In this document: positions 34,331-47,110 of the stretch, one piece after another | How positions within the stretch are numbered: the first letter of the stretch is position 1 | Layout: every line of letters starts with the position of its first letter | Source: Scortum barcoo | Taxonomy: Eukaryota; Chordata; Actinopteri; Centrarchiformes; Terapontidae | Assembly: GCA_023238725.1 (NCBI GenBank) | Contig: CM041538.1 | Span: 12,956,880-13,020,879 of the forward strand | DNA length: 64,000 nucleotides | Direction of reading: 5' to 3' | Notes under the pieces: model-generated | The model's input: the letters and a program-made list of their open reading frames with translations, nothing else | What the model was told of the DNA's origin: nothing | Databases searched by the model: none | Made by a program: the position numbers and the translations under genes

Positions 34331-37300
34331 CTCAGCTCTTCTGAGAGTCCTTTATGATTCTGCAGAGATGCTGCACACCTGACTGGGGCTGAAAATGCCT
34401 CTGCCTTGGGCTGTTACTTGAGACATGATAAAGTCTCCAGAGTCTTAAAGGTATGGAGGTGATGAAGCACGCACAAAGCCTAGATCCCCCACTCCTGCAT
34501 TGTGAATAGAGAATGGGCAGGGAGGGGGTCGGGGGAGGCTAGCTAAAAGGATAAAGGGGGCCTAATGGCAACCTGCCTAACCTACTGACCCGACTTTGTT
34601 GGAAGGGAGGAACCAGGGGTACCTGACTGAGGCTCCATTCAGGAATAATAAAAGCACAAAGCTTGGATATCCGACATGTGGTTCAAATTCCTTCCATCTT
34701 TACAAGGACTTGGTGAAGGCTCTTGTCACAAATATACAAAGCGCAATTTCTTCTACTTGTACAGCAATATTTGCTACTCAAGGTGTGTATTTTGAGGAAT
34801 ACTAAATGTCCAGAAATGACCACAACACATCATTACTATCCCAGTGAGCTCTCATTTGTTCTCCCTTTCCTTAAATGTCTGGCAGCTGTAGCCAGCATTT
34901 ATGAATTTGATGTACACACTTACTAATCTAAGGCAGTCGGGGCAGGTGGGGGGTGAGATCATTACTCCTGGTAAGGCCGACATCTGAGGCCCGGAGCAGG
35001 ATAAAAACACTCTGATCTCCTTCCCACATGCTCTGCAGCCTTGGAACTTTCCCTCGGCAGCCAGATTCCTACTGACGGTGGATCAAACGAGCCTTTGCTT
35101 CCCCAGAATGAGTCTCTCCTCATTTACTCCCATCACGGGCCATGCTTCCTCTCCTCGCTCAAAATGTCGGGGAAATACAAGTTCTTTTTACTTACTTGTG
35201 TATATTTCCTGCTTGTTAAGTCTTGAGCGTATTAAGCGCCAATGGCTGTCTAGGCTCCCAAGACATTCCTACGAGAGGATAGTAGAGTGAAAGAACAGAG
35301 GCTCTCAGGCTCTCCCATGTCTGTGCAGTTTGCTCTCCACCTATTGCCCTATAGGGGGAGCCATGACCTCACGTTCCTGCTGTCCCAGTCTCCCTCTGTT
35401 CCAGCTCTTCCACGGCTCTGTTTCACATTGCTTCCAGTGTTGTGCATAAAAACAACTTCGGGCTCCGGCTTGGCCCCAGTCCTGTGAATACATCAGAAAC
35501 AGAATATACTTTGATCAAGTGCAATGCATCTTGTACAGTGATGTGGCAGGATGGACGGGCAGCAACATACAGCAGGTAATGAGACGTGATTTATGTGCTT
35601 TTGCCTGCACAATGGGCCTTAGTGGCTGAGTAATAGGTATCACTGTCAGTCAATCTGACTGCTGCTCTACAGAAAGTAAAATATGTGGCATTTCACTGTT
35701 GGTGGATACAGAGCAGGCAGTAGCTATATCTCAAGGAGTGTGTACCTGTAAGCCTATGTGGCCCACTGTGGTTACCATAAAAAAATTTCTTCTACAATGC
35801 AGTGAAGGCACGCCTTATATTTCTATTCTATTTTATCAATACTTTCAGCTGTTTAATTCTGTTAAAGAACACACATATAATTGAAAATTGAACAAAATAA
35901 TTCCCTCTGTCTTTGTTAATCCACAATTTTCCCTAAATTTGTTTTTTTTTAGCGTCTGTATGAATGCAGCTCACACCTGTTTTAGAAAACTACTAATGCT
36001 AAATGATAATGTCTTATGACTGTGATATTTAAATGCACTTCCTTGAATGACTTCTTTATAATAATATATTAAAAAAAAGATAAGAAATAGTCTAAGGGAA
36101 TAGACTTATTTTCAGTCTTTCCCAACTACAGACTTTTTCCAAATCCCAGCAGAACACTTGGTGGATAATAGATAATTTATTTGCATTGTAAACTTGCTAG
36201 GTACTTGAGCTCTGAAGACAGACAATGTCTAAGTGTGCATGTAAGTGCACAAGGCTGAATGCTATTGAGGATACACTTTTCCTCAGACCCTGTTTTAGCT
36301 ACAGGGCAAATACATCAGCCATGTGCTCTGAATAAACAACATAAAGAAGGGGTGATTCAGTGGATCTCTGTTTTCCAGAGATAAGTGTGGCTTGAACACA
36401 GAAGCGTCAAATATGGGGAGAAAAAAAAAAAAGAAGGATTTTGATGTTTGGCCTGACCCAGAGATTATACATGCCCGTGGAGTGATGTGCTTCATGGCCT
36501 GGGTGACATAAGGCTATTGGCAGGATATTGGTTGTTGTTTGCAGACCTTCACGCAAGAGGAACTGTTTGGCCTGAGGCAAGGTATACATCTGCATGTCTT
36601 TGATGCTGAGTGTTGGTGGATTCACATGTAGCGTCTGGGGTCAGCTGTGCAAAGCGGTCCCTAAACATTTCACAACATATTATTCTAGGCTAGGCAATTA
36701 TTTCTCAGCTGGGCAGACAGCATAGCTAGAGAGCATAGAGAGGCGTACGCTGCCTGCCCACTACATCTTTCAGAATAACCACTACAAAATTAACCACAAT
36801 AACATAATTATCCTGAAATCCTCACTTTTGGATAAAGCACAATTTCAAGTTAAGGACCTATTACAGGATTTGTTTGGTGTTCAAAAAATTATAGACAAGT
36901 CAATGAGTAAAGCTTAGTTAAAATTAGGGAAAGGTCATAGTCACGGTTATTATAAGGTGAACTGCAAGTCTGTGACAGGACATAAAGTGTGGTCATCTGC
37001 ATTAAAGTTAGAGGTGTTTTATGACAGGTGCTCAGCTGTCAGCTGCAATAAAGATGAAAATGTCCAAATGGCCCAAATGGCTAATGGAGGTGTTATATTT
37101 TGCCACCCACCACATTGACATCCATACCCTATATATCTCCTCATATCCACTTGACTGCATTAAGGGCACAGTAATCTCTGCATTGGTGTTAAATGCTGGC
37201 ATTGGACAGAAATTGTGTTTAATTAGTGTTTGTGACAAAAAGTGTTTAATTATCCAGAATGAATGTATATCCGGGGGACTTGAAAGTATACCATTCTTAC

Positions 37301-37931
37301 TTATTTGTTTATTCAAAGTCTCTTAACACAGAAGCACAAACACAAAAGTTAATTTAAAGGCCAATTTAAAGGCCTTGAATGCAGTTTATTCTACATCAGT
37401 ATCATCCCATAATGAATTATATGCTTATTATTCTTGAAACATATTTATTAAGTTTCATATTATTTTAAAAAGCTGTGCATGTGCACCCACAGACATGCAC
37501 ATAACCAGTATTTGGGACTGAAATGGGGCTTGGGGGTCTTTGAACAGAGAATTGACAATATGCCCACTAGCTCATACTGGACTGCACCACTGTGAGCAAC
37601 AAAGGAAGGGACGACTCTGTGGCCCATCTGCTCACATCTGTTCCCCTCTTATATGGGTATAATATTCATTTGCCCCGTATTGACCCCAAGCTCATAATTG
37701 CAAAATCCACATAGATGCGCTCATCATTGAATATGCACCAGCACAAACGCCACACACTACAACATGCATGTAACCACGCTCACATGCAGGTGCAAACACA
37801 TATGCATGCGGATGTGCACTTATTAGCATATTACATTTGCATGCCACCATTTAACCAGGGAAATATTGATGATTTGTCCTAACTTATTGTGTAAAAATAA
37901 TAATCTGATGATTGCCAACGTCTAATTGCCC

Positions 37932-37933
<2 letters not shown>
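34331..37933. other. Non-coding stretch, no gene seen
   Basis: Unique-looking DNA. Open frames up to about 100 codons (37021-37326 plus and 37032-37316 minus, overlapping on opposite strands) show no recognised family. An acceptor-like CACATGCTCTGCAG ends at 35040, directly before a 61-codon open frame with no match I know. Confidence 0.55.

Positions 37934-37966
<33 letters not shown>
37934..37966. repeat. (TG)16 microsatellite
   Basis: Uninterrupted TG run continuing into CTCTGTCTCTCTCT. Confidence 0.97.
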
Positions 37967-37967
<1 letters not shown>

Positions 37968-39689
37968 TCTGTCTCTCTCTCCACTAATAGAGCGAGTGGG
38001 TCCTAGCTCATTACTCTGGCAGAGAGAGGCTGCTTTATCTACTATCTGGCCCATTTTAAATGCTAGCCTATTTTTAAATGGGTTCCTACACACCGCCTTG
38101 TTAGCAGCAGAGAGCGTAATCTCTCACTAGGCTTCACTATGCTCTCTGTCTAACTACCCAAGTCTCTCTCTCTCACTTATTTTCTGGCTTTCTCTTCCCT
38201 TGTTGTTGCCTCATATAGTTAATGAATTGGAGACAATGCGTTGTGTCTCTTCACCATGTAAATAATGAGTTCAGGCAACACACAAAAATGTGGTCATGTA
38301 CCCATAACCTGAGTAAATTAGTAAAAAAGTAAAAAAGTTAGAAAAAACAGCAAATTAAAGATGGGTATTTCTTGCTGTTATAAACTTAATATCAATGTAC
38401 AGACTGTTATTCTAATGGTCTCCCAATACCTAACTTCAAATTTACCACCTGACTGGAATATTCAGCACACCGCTGGACTCTACTCTGTGCAAAGGGGTTG
38501 AGCAGTTAAATGGGTGATTGTGTTTCCTTCAGTGCTGAGGACTGACTCTGTTGTCTGACGTCTACAAAATGATCTACGGTGAGATTTCAGAGAGGCACTC
38601 CCCTCTGGAGCGAATCTTGAGGAGCTTGTTATTTGAAATGCTTTAAGGATTTTCACATTGTCCATCTTCCTCGCTCTCTCTGCCTCCTCCTCTCTCCCGT
38701 GTCCTCCGACTCTTTTCTTCTCTCCCATCTGCTTCTCTTTGTCCTCCGCTACAACGGGTAAGATCAGGTCTCTTGCCTCTCCCCTTCGCTCTGGCTGTCG
38801 CTCTGGCTCTTGGTCTCTTTTCTTTTTCTCTCTCACGTGGTGCGCAGGGCATATTTGGCCGACACCCAATTTGCAGGCAGTGTGTTGTAATTGCTTTTTG
38901 TTGGTGGTAAAAAAAAAAAAAAAAAACCCTCACTGCAAAATAATTTCATTCTATTGCATTTGTTTATCATTGCATGACATATCCAATACAGGATATGCGT
39001 GTAAATCTGTCAAAGAAGTCAGACATGCACGTGTTCATGTGATGGCTTTGTTTCTAAAAACTGTCCACAGTGTGTTTTTCTTTATGTCTGAAGTGTTCGC
39101 ATATATCGACGGTACATCTCTGCATCTGCATGGCAATTTCATGACAATTGGCTGCAGGAATGTGCTGTGAAGGACGGTCTCTTTGTCTTTGGAGGGAACT
39201 CATTAGGTGTGCAGACATTTGCCCCATCCTCTTTAGTGCCTGCACCGTCAACACCATTTGTGTATTTCATTTTTCACGCCTGCTCTTTCACTCCACTCCC
39301 TCTGCATCAACCAACCCCCCGCACCCTTCCCCGCCCCCTTCCCGTCAACCCCAGCCCGCCTCTCGCTGTTTCCCCCACCGCCCCCTTCCCCTCTTGTTCT
39401 CTATCCCCCTCGTCTTGGGCCAGTGCAAATCTAGAGCATTCTGCTGCAAGGGCTGATATTTCTGAAGCCAAGTAACACATACATTTATGTTTCAAGCACC
39501 CATGACTGTGACGGACATGTATATAATGTTATCAGACCCTGTCAGACATGCCAGCTCTTTGCCGTTGTTCATTTGAAAGCTATTTAATGTGTCAGGCCCG
39601 AGTGTGGTGGAGACCCACGGTGCCGCTCTCCTGTACCATGAGTCTCATTTTGCAGGTGTTGACACACTACTGCACATGAATATGAAGCA
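37967..39689. other. Non-coding stretch with pyrimidine-rich tracts
   Basis: The stretch holds a TC-rich tract at 38655-38840 and an A18 run at 38909-38926. A C-rich tract at about 39285-39410 produces proline/serine-rich plus-strand frames and glycine/arginine-rich minus-strand frames. These biased frames (170, 102 and 129 codons) follow the tracts and are not called as genes. Confidence 0.5.
38909..38926. repeat. A18 homopolymer tract
   Basis: Uninterrupted A run after GTTGGTGGT. Confidence 0.93.
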
Positions 39690-39830
39690 CATTTTACATT
39701 TAAATTCAAGGTATTTAGCTGATGCTCTCATCCAGAGTGATTTACAAAGACCGAGCGGCATGGGGGGTTGTCAGTGTCTTGCCGTAGTTAACTTCACACT
39801 CTCGTGGCAGTTGCGGGGATTGATCTTTGG
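39690..39830 (+). mobile_element. SINE-like dispersed repeat fragment
   Basis: It reads ATTTTACATTTAAATTCAAG, GTATTTAGCTGATGCTCTCA and TCCAGAGTGATTTACAAAGA. Further on come GTTGTCAGTGTCTTGCC and GCGGGGATTGATC. From memory this matches a very common teleost repeat of the form TTTACATTT..AGC.GACGCT.TTATCCA.AGCGACTTACA, with GTGTCTTGC..AAGGAC and a GGGGATTGAAC end. The copy is diverged. The exact family name is not claimed. Confidence 0.5.
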
Positions 39831-40379
39831 ATACTTTGTGATACTTTGGATGTCGGATTTCATATAATATGCTCTGAGAATGTGGTGTAGCAGCAGTGGA
39901 GCCTATATTAACTGTGTATTTATACATTACATATAGTGAGACACCGCTGATGAAGTAAAGCGATCTTTTCATTGTGAGAGTCTTGAAGTTCAGCTTTCTA
40001 AACCCATGGGGGGTAGAAGTCTGTCTTCATCTGATAATGAGCGCCGTCAGACATGCCGTCCCCCCCCCTGCACTCCAGCTGAAGAAGTTCCTTGCTCTTT
40101 AAGTGTACAACCAAACACTGCCTCCTGAGCCCTGTACCCACATCATACCATCTTCCTTCCATCCACAAAGACCGTGTCTCACTTCAAAAGGCCTATCACT
40201 TCCACTGCACAATGTAAATGTCTCAACATTTCACTGTTCTTTAGCAGATTTAAATGGCAGTCAGATGTGACTGAAAAACTCAAGTGCATGGAAATTGTGC
40301 CACGTGACATTAGTCAACTCCACAGAGCATTTTATCAGTTTAGCTGAAGAGAGCAAGCTAACAAAAGCCCCAAATGTGG

Positions 40380-40507
40380 GTAAGTATTGATTTTCTTAGT
40401 TACTGGTTGCTGTTTAGGAGTTAAATGTTTTAAGTTTTTGAATTTCATATCCTATTTTTTTATATATATATTTAAGTGTTCAATAATATTTTCTTATTTT
40501 ATTTCAG
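40380..40507 (+). other. Intron-like interval (strong donor and acceptor, 128 bp)
   Basis: The donor TGTGG|GTAAGTATTG is near-consensus. The acceptor TTTTCTTATTTTATTTCAG ends 128 bp downstream, a normal size for short fish introns. Joining the flanks gives an open frame upstream ending in SLAEESKLTKAPNV, then a stop almost immediately after the junction. A coding exon is therefore not supported; a non-coding transcript or coincidence remains possible. Confidence 0.15.
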
Positions 40508-40957
40508 CATGAATCTGTGAAAGCTGTTTTTGACAACTCTACCTTCAGGAAAATAAATAATTTCTTCTGAAGAAATAGAAAATGTATTTATCTACTTATT
40601 GACTTAAAAGAAATCAAACTTCAGCCAGTCAGCCCTTAAGATACCAACCATGTAATGAATTACATGCATGATCTTCCCCTCATAGCCTCTGTATGCTCAA
40701 TACTAGATGCAGCCTGTTAATGGAGAGAAACACACATCAGGAGAAATTTCATTTGTCAGAGAGTTGTGATGAGTCACTTACTGGGGATGGGATGCTCCAC
40801 TGCAGCCCCTGTTTGAGATTTAGATGGATGAGACTACTGTCATTCTGTAAGACTTGACTGCTATATAAAGCAATGTGTCTTTTAATTGCTTCTGACTCAG
40901 ACCTCATAAATATACCGCAGATGTTATCCTCGTCAGCTAAATGACTACATCTCAAAA

Positions 40958-41473
40958 GTGCCTGAAATTAAACACTTTAAAGTCGCACATATTCAGAGAC
41001 CCACCTCTGACACTGTTATGGCGTGCCCACTTCAGGTTCGAGGGCGACGTGGTGTGTTTTGCTGTGTTGGTGGAGGTCCAAAGCAGCTCTTCAAAATTAA
41101 ACTGTGGAAAAGCCCCACAGTCAACATTGGCTTAGCCAGTGCCACTGGCAAATCGGGTCGGATGTGCAAAAGTCACCTTGACAGTTTCCACAACAGTGCT
41201 GTCATTGGTAGGCAGCGGTGTCATCCAAATAGATGGTGGGTGTTAAGCACGTTAAAGGACATCACACACAGTCCAGAGGAGACACTGCAAATGTTGAAAC
41301 AGAGCAAGCAAAGCACAGCGCTTTACCTGTTATTGCAGCAGCCACGTGCAATATCATCACATTTATGGACTGTGTGTCTGCATGTATGTGATAATGTGTT
41401 CTTTTTTTTCTGTTTTTGCTCTGTTGAACAAGGCCCTAATGTATTCAAAGGCATGTTACCTGCACAAGAATAA
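40958..41473 (+). other. 171-codon open frame, not recognised
   Basis: The longest plus-strand frame in the window. The translation is not low-complexity for most of its length (contains GGGPKQLFKIKLWKSP) but ends in a phenylalanine run encoded by a T tract (about 41403-41410). There is no signal peptide or domain I recognise, and no promoter-like or splice support. A stop-free frame of this size in AT-rich 64 kb is unusual but possible by chance. Confidence 0.15.
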
Positions 41474-42259
41474 ATTGAACAATATTGGGTTTCAAACCTC
41501 CTAAGTCACCTCCCCACCACCCAACTTGATATGCACCATTTCCCCTCACAACAGGGGATTAGTGATTTACCTACATTACTACAATGTAATGCACATGTTG
41601 AGCTGACAGATTTAGTGACTCTCGCCAACAGGATTTTTCATCGTAATATGCACTTTATTCTTCCTTGTAAAAGTTCCCTGTCATATTAAGTAGGATTGAA
41701 CAGACATAACAAACAGTGACAGCGTCCGTGATGAATGGTAGGCGAGTCACAATCTGAAATTTCACTGTTTACAGTTCCTCAGAAGCAATTTTGTTTCATA
41801 AATCATAATCTGTATATATGAGCTGTCAAAGTCAAATGTTCTAAGAGTGGGAGACACCGCATTCGTTGACTCTATCATGCCAAAATGTCTGAATATGCTG
41901 ACAGCATTTATGGATTATGAAGCTGTAAACTTTTGGTAAGATTAATATTTTTCCCCCCCATAGTCTGCAAAAACAGCACAGCCACAATCACCAAAACAAT
42001 CGCCACAAAACACAAACACAATTGTCTTGACATGTCTTAAGCTAAATTCTTCAATTTAAGTTGTTATATTGCTTGAAAACCTGTTGTGCAGGACTGGCTA
42101 ACAGGACTGTACTTTCTGAAATCTAAAATATCGTAACCTGCATCTTCATTCGTGGTTCATTTTGAGCCAAGGCACTGAAAATCCTGTCTTTAACCTAGAA
42201 ATGTTCCCTATGCTCAGACTGTAAGAGCATTGAGTTCCCAGAGAGTCCTATTGGACTTC

Positions 42260-42560
42260 TGTTTGGCAGGGGGGCTATTGATTTCATTAAGAAGACGTGT
42301 GGAGCACATTACAGAATGATGACTGCTTCATGGGAGGTCAACAAGAAATCAATATGAAATTATATTACAGCTTCGACTGGCTGGGGTAAGGCCAGCTACC
42401 ACGTGCAACCGCCAACACTCGACTGGAAAACGAGGGAAGGATTTCTCCTGCAGGAATTTCTTGTGGGAGTGAAACACGGTGAAGGTAATGAAAGAACTGT
42501 GGATTAACCATCGCCTTGTCCATCACTACAAAGCCGACACAGCTGAACTGCACTAACAGA
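42260..42560. promoter_or_regulatory. Possible regulatory block
   Basis: A compact, non-repetitive stretch containing TTTCATTAAGAAGACG, a CACGTG E-box (CTACCACGTGCAAC) and GGATTAACCATCGCC. No coding potential. Weak, texture-based call. Confidence 0.2.
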
Positions 42561-44530
42561 CCAAACAAACTATGATCCTATTGAAAGTCTGTCCACTGTA
42601 CTACACTGTACTGTACTAGCTCCAAACAGGAAAACTACATGTTACCAAATAACATGTAATTGTAGAGGGGGACAGATTTCTACAGAAAGCATATGTCAGG
42701 CCTCCATAAAGAAAGTGGATCTTGCACACCGTCAGTCAAAGGGGCAACCTGGATGTGCATTTTAATACGGTACATATTAATTAAGTCAGCCTTGATGCTT
42801 TTAGACACAACAGCAAGTCTTTCTCCGAAAAATCTCTCTGTACACTACTATGCAAATAGGTTTTAATATAAATGCAATGCAAGGCAGAGTACATTTTATT
42901 ATCAGCTAATTAAGGGAATGTTTTTTAATAAACAGTTTCTGCAAAGTTGCAACATTTTAATACTGAATACATCTACAAAGTGTTCACATTCAACATATTT
43001 GTCTTCCCTGCATTATTCACTTGTGGCAATGAAAGACATTTTCTAGGGTTTTGTTTAGGCAACCCTGAGCACTTGGTTAAGTTAAGGAAAGAATAATGTC
43101 TCGGTCAGATAAGCAGCGACAGAGGAAAGGACATGGTCTATCTGTATATCTAATAAATAGATAAAGACTGGCAGGCCCTGCATTTTGAGCATACATAATA
43201 CCTCTAAAATGCACGATGGAAGTAAGTAGTATCTTTTCCTGTGTTCTTGGACAGATTAAAAGGCACCAATGGGTCAGGGTTGGCCTACATGTACTGGAAT
43301 GTAGCTGACCATCGAAGACAGTCCAATGCACAGCTCCTGATATCAAGTAAAACAGTTCTAGCCTGAGACAGCAATACAACATACAGTAACAGTCACCCAT
43401 TGGATAAAGCACATGTTGGAGACAAAGACAGACTGAAAATATATTCAAATCCTGCCTCCTCTCCCCCATGCTAGATACCGCCATACCCTTATGTGGAGCA
43501 CGGGAAAGCCCTGATCATTTATATAATCATCACCCCCACACGGGCATTAATACTCATATTACTGATAAAAATGACATTTGAAATAGGATGTCTGACCTCT
43601 TTAAAATGTCTCGCTCCAGGTCTTTCTATTCGGTAAAACATGTTCTCGTACTAATGGAGTTCATATTCACAGTTCTCTATGGCGGGGCTTCATCTACTAC
43701 TGCTCCAGCACAGTATCATTAAACACTACTGTATAATTTAGCGATGCCCTACATTCAATATACTACGTTATCCAATGCATAGATTTTGTTGCACCACATT
43801 TTGCCACACTATTGAACTGAATGAATAATAGAAGAGTGTTTGGCTTGATCAGAGAATGGAAACAACAACACAATGAAAAGGGTGATTAGAATGATAGAGC
43901 TCAGACGGGTGCCAAAGCACAGTGTATTCCAGAGGGACACGGTGCAGCCTGCTGCTTTTTTATAAAGTATGTTATGGGTTTTTTTCTTTTTTCATTTTTT
44001 TATACATTTTAGCAGGGTAGGATGTTAAAAAAAAAAAAAAACAATAACTGTAGGATAGATGTATCATATGTTTTTTCCTCTGCGGACCACATAAGAGCAC
44101 AGTAAGGGTATTAGAAATAACTGAACACTGTGACAGCAACAGCCGTATGCAGTTGAGAAATGGGAAAGTCACTCGTCAGGTCATCGCCACACAGATGCAT
44201 TTATGGAGGTTCTGCAACCCTGGGCTGGTGAACATGAGACAAGTTTATGCAAATGCGCATGCAGAGTAAGGGCTAATTAGATTTATAAAAGCTGATGCTG
44301 TAACCGTGGGAGGCATGGTTTAGTTGGCTTGTGAGGAACCAAAATAAGTGTCAGGAAAAGCATGCCCCCCAGCAGATGATTTATACCTGCTTATCAAAAA
44401 TATGATATCTACCAACATTGAGCTGCCGTGAAAGACCTTGATGATAGATGATTAATTACAGTGTGAATTAATTCTGAATTAATTACATTCTCTACTAGAC
44501 ATTATTAAGGCTCTGGAAAGACTCAAAAGT

Positions 44531-44593
44531 TCTCTAGACTGAAAGATGTTCAAAGTCTACTTGTTCTCTACTGAAAGATGTTTGTCTACTTGT
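44531..44593. repeat. Diverged tandem duplication (34 + 29 bp)
   Basis: Unit 1 (44531-44564) begins TCTCTAGACTGAAAGATG and unit 2 (44565-44593) begins TCTCTACTGAAAGATG. Both end in GTCTACTTGT. The second unit has lost a few bases. Confidence 0.85.
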
Positions 44594-44665
44594 ATATACT
44601 GTAGTACTTCCATATACTATATGTAAAGCTAATCATGTCATATTAATCAGCATATACTGTATATA

Positions 44666-44736
44666 TAGTATATTTTAAATAAATGAAAGTATCATTATCA
44701 TATATTAGGAATTCACTAGTATATTTTAAATAAATG
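44666..44736. repeat. Direct repeat of a 20-bp AT-rich word
   Basis: TAGTATATTTTAAATAAATG occurs identically at 44666-44685 and 44717-44736. GGAATTCACT is also repeated at 44708 and 44744, so the segment has been locally duplicated at least twice. Confidence 0.85.
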
Positions 44737-45444
44737 TTTTTCTGGAATTCACTTTTCTTAATTGAGCCAAGACTAACAACTGGCCCACCTGTAGTCCCTT
44801 CGTTTACAAAAGTCTCTTCTGATGGGAATTCTGGGCAAAGGTAATGACATACTAGAGTACTTTGGATGGGGTCCGGGAGGGTGATGGGAGCTTAAGCCAT
44901 TTCACCAATGAAGCCATGAAGTCTCAGTGAAGAAAAAAAAGAGCAGAGTGAATGACAAGTTAATTGGCGGGATCCGTGGACCTCAGGGTCCAGTCCTGAT
45001 GTGGAGGCCAGACGGGGTGGGATGGTATGCCAGCTAATCCTCCTTTGTCCTCCCCCCGGTGAGGGACCGGCTCCTTGGAGAGGAAGGACCTGCTCAAGTG
45101 AGTACCTCAACAATCTGATTGTTCCAGCTCCAGTCCCAGTCTCACGAAGGCTGAGTTGATTTTTACTTTGACTCAAATGGCCTTTGGCATGTACTCCTTG
45201 GTTTATTGACATCAAAGAAAGAATGTCTCACTGCAAGCTTTGAAATAATCAGCTGTTATCTGGAATGGCATGTTAATTTGTGACCATTAACAGCATTTAA
45301 TTCAAAATAATCTATCTTGGAATACTGTACAAACAGCTCATTAGTTCTTTATTGAATGACTGACCTCATGTAGGTTCAGGAGTTTCATTTCTAAAATAGA
45401 CTTACCTTATCCCCTCAGACTGTCCAATCTTTTGGGATAGTCCA
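44737..45444. other. Non-coding stretch, no gene seen
   Basis: A somewhat GC-richer patch at 44990-45100 gives a 107-codon minus frame (44892-45215) with no recognised family. Confidence 0.5.
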
Positions 45445-45530
45445 GGGGTACTCACTTAAAGTCACAGAGGTAGACTTACCTAAAGGTCTAATGTGTCACA
45501 GAGGGTGGTTTAAAAAAAACAAAATTATGG
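45445..45530 (+). mobile_element. Possible hAT-type terminal fragment
   Basis: It starts CAGGGGTACTCACTTAAAGT and continues with CACAGAGGTAGACTTACC and AAAGGTC. The CAGGGGT.CTCA opening followed by AGAGGTC-type words resembles the end of hAT-superfamily elements. No matching inverted end (TGAGTACCCCTG) was found downstream, so only one end can be present. The right boundary is arbitrary. Confidence 0.25.
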
Positions 45531-46855
45531 AGCAATTCTCCATTAATGGGAAAAGTGACACCTTTGTTGTGTAATCAAGTCCTTAAAGAAAAGGTAAGAT
45601 GTCCCAACAGAAATACAAACGCGGTTAATTTGTAATGGTGTTATCATTCATTTAGTGTACTGACTTTCCCCTCAACAATTTGATCTATTCTTGCTCCATT
45701 TAGCAATATCTGACTTTTCAAAAAAAAAAAAAAAACCTTTAGGATGGATGAATGGACTTGAACTCGTTGCTTTCACGAGGCCAAACGGGTAGACAGAAGA
45801 GAAGTTATAACAGCAGTTTCTTCCAGTGGAGAATAATGAAACTTGCATCCTCTAATCAAAATGGATCACGTGTCTCAACTGCATTTTTTTCACATTGCAA
45901 ATTAATAACTCCTCTGCTTCCTCTCCGACTGAGGAGTGTTATTCAGTCAGCATCCTTGAAACTTCACAACAACTCAGAAAAAAAGTCTGTCTTTCACTTA
46001 TAGTGTGAAACAGGCAAGCTCCGTTAAACATTTTTGATCCATAGTAAGTATTTTGGAACATCCTCCTCCATGAACAAAGAAAAGCCGAAAGCCCACCGAT
46101 TACCATTCCACCATAAAAGAGAAACATTGCAAAGAAAGCCTTTGAGTCATTCATCACAATTTAGTTACTTAGCCCCATATTCCACACCTGGGTACCCAGC
46201 TTGCCATTAATGTCAGCTGCTCACCAATACAAGGAAGTGAGACACTCCAGAATATCCAGTCTGACATCTTGGCTCGTCACTTTGGAGATTAGAGATTCAT
46301 ATTTCAGTTAGAGACATTTTATTTTCAGCCCGAAGTCTCTATGCCAATAACATTTCCCCTTAGAACCAGAGACTTACTTTTAAAGCCAAAGCATAATAGA
46401 AATTAACTTTTTAGAGAGCGCATTAGAAATCCAATCATACCAGAAACTACAGTCGAAAAAAAAAAAAATAATAGGATGGGATCCCCCTAGAGTATAGCTT
46501 TTAAGACTAGACTAAGTGATTTGTGTTCTCTATGGGGAAGAAAGACATCTAAACAAAAATTAAAGTGAGTCTTAATATACTAAAATATTGTGTCGGTTTA
46601 TCAAGTTTTTATGCTGAAGTGTTAGCAACTGCATATATTTTAACGCTTTGCATTTTCACAGAATGGGCATTTCTTCTACATTCTCATTTTTACTGAATTT
46701 AAGTCTCATTATAAAAATATTAATATAATATTAATTCATTTAGTGTTGATAACCAAAAATAACTGCAACTTTAAACTGCAAGTGTGCCAGCAGTTTCAGT
46801 CATCTCTGTAATTATAAACTGGCAGATACACCTTCTGGATTTAGTCACTTGCAAT
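45531..46855. other. Non-coding stretch, no gene seen
   Basis: AT-rich unique-looking sequence with A runs at 45720-45736 and near 46457. No gene recognised. Confidence 0.55.
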
Positions 46856-47110
46856 AAAATCTTTTTTTCCCCTTCTTTATCATTTAATTAAGAACATATT
46901 GCGCAGAGCCCCCATCATTACACAACTTGATATATTTCAGGATTAGATCTAAATCACACCATGAGGGACATTATATTTCATAAATAATTTATTTGAGTAT
47001 AAATTCACCTTTCAGCAGCTCACTGTGTAACAATGCTTTGTTCTGGCTTTAAGATAATTTACTGGCCCTGGTGCCATCTTAAACAATGTGTTATTTTAAT
47101 TCATATCGTT
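46856..47110. promoter_or_regulatory. Possible conserved non-coding element
   Basis: Dense AT-rich but non-repetitive block with homeodomain and SOX-type words: CATTTAATTAAGAAC, GGATTAGATCTAAATC, CATAAATAATTTATTTG, TAACAATGC and AAACAATGTG. No coding potential. Confidence 0.28.

Larger units (their letters stand above)
39831..44530. other. Long non-coding stretch, no supported gene
   Basis: It contains an intron-like interval (40380-40507), the 171-codon open frame at 40958-41473 and a possible regulatory block at 42260-42560, each listed separately. It also has A and T runs near 43980-44041. The minus frame at 43077-43484 (135 codons) is not recognised. Confidence 0.5.

Noticed and set aside
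38658..39475. Long plus frames rich in Ser/Pro and minus frames rich in Arg/Glu/Gly
   Set aside because: They follow TC-rich and C-rich tracts that lack stop codons on both strands; composition, not coding.
45088..45465. Apparent inverted pair AAGTGAGTACCTC / GGGGTACTCACTT as ends of one element
   Set aside because: The two copies face outward, not inward, so they cannot be the two ends of the DNA between them.
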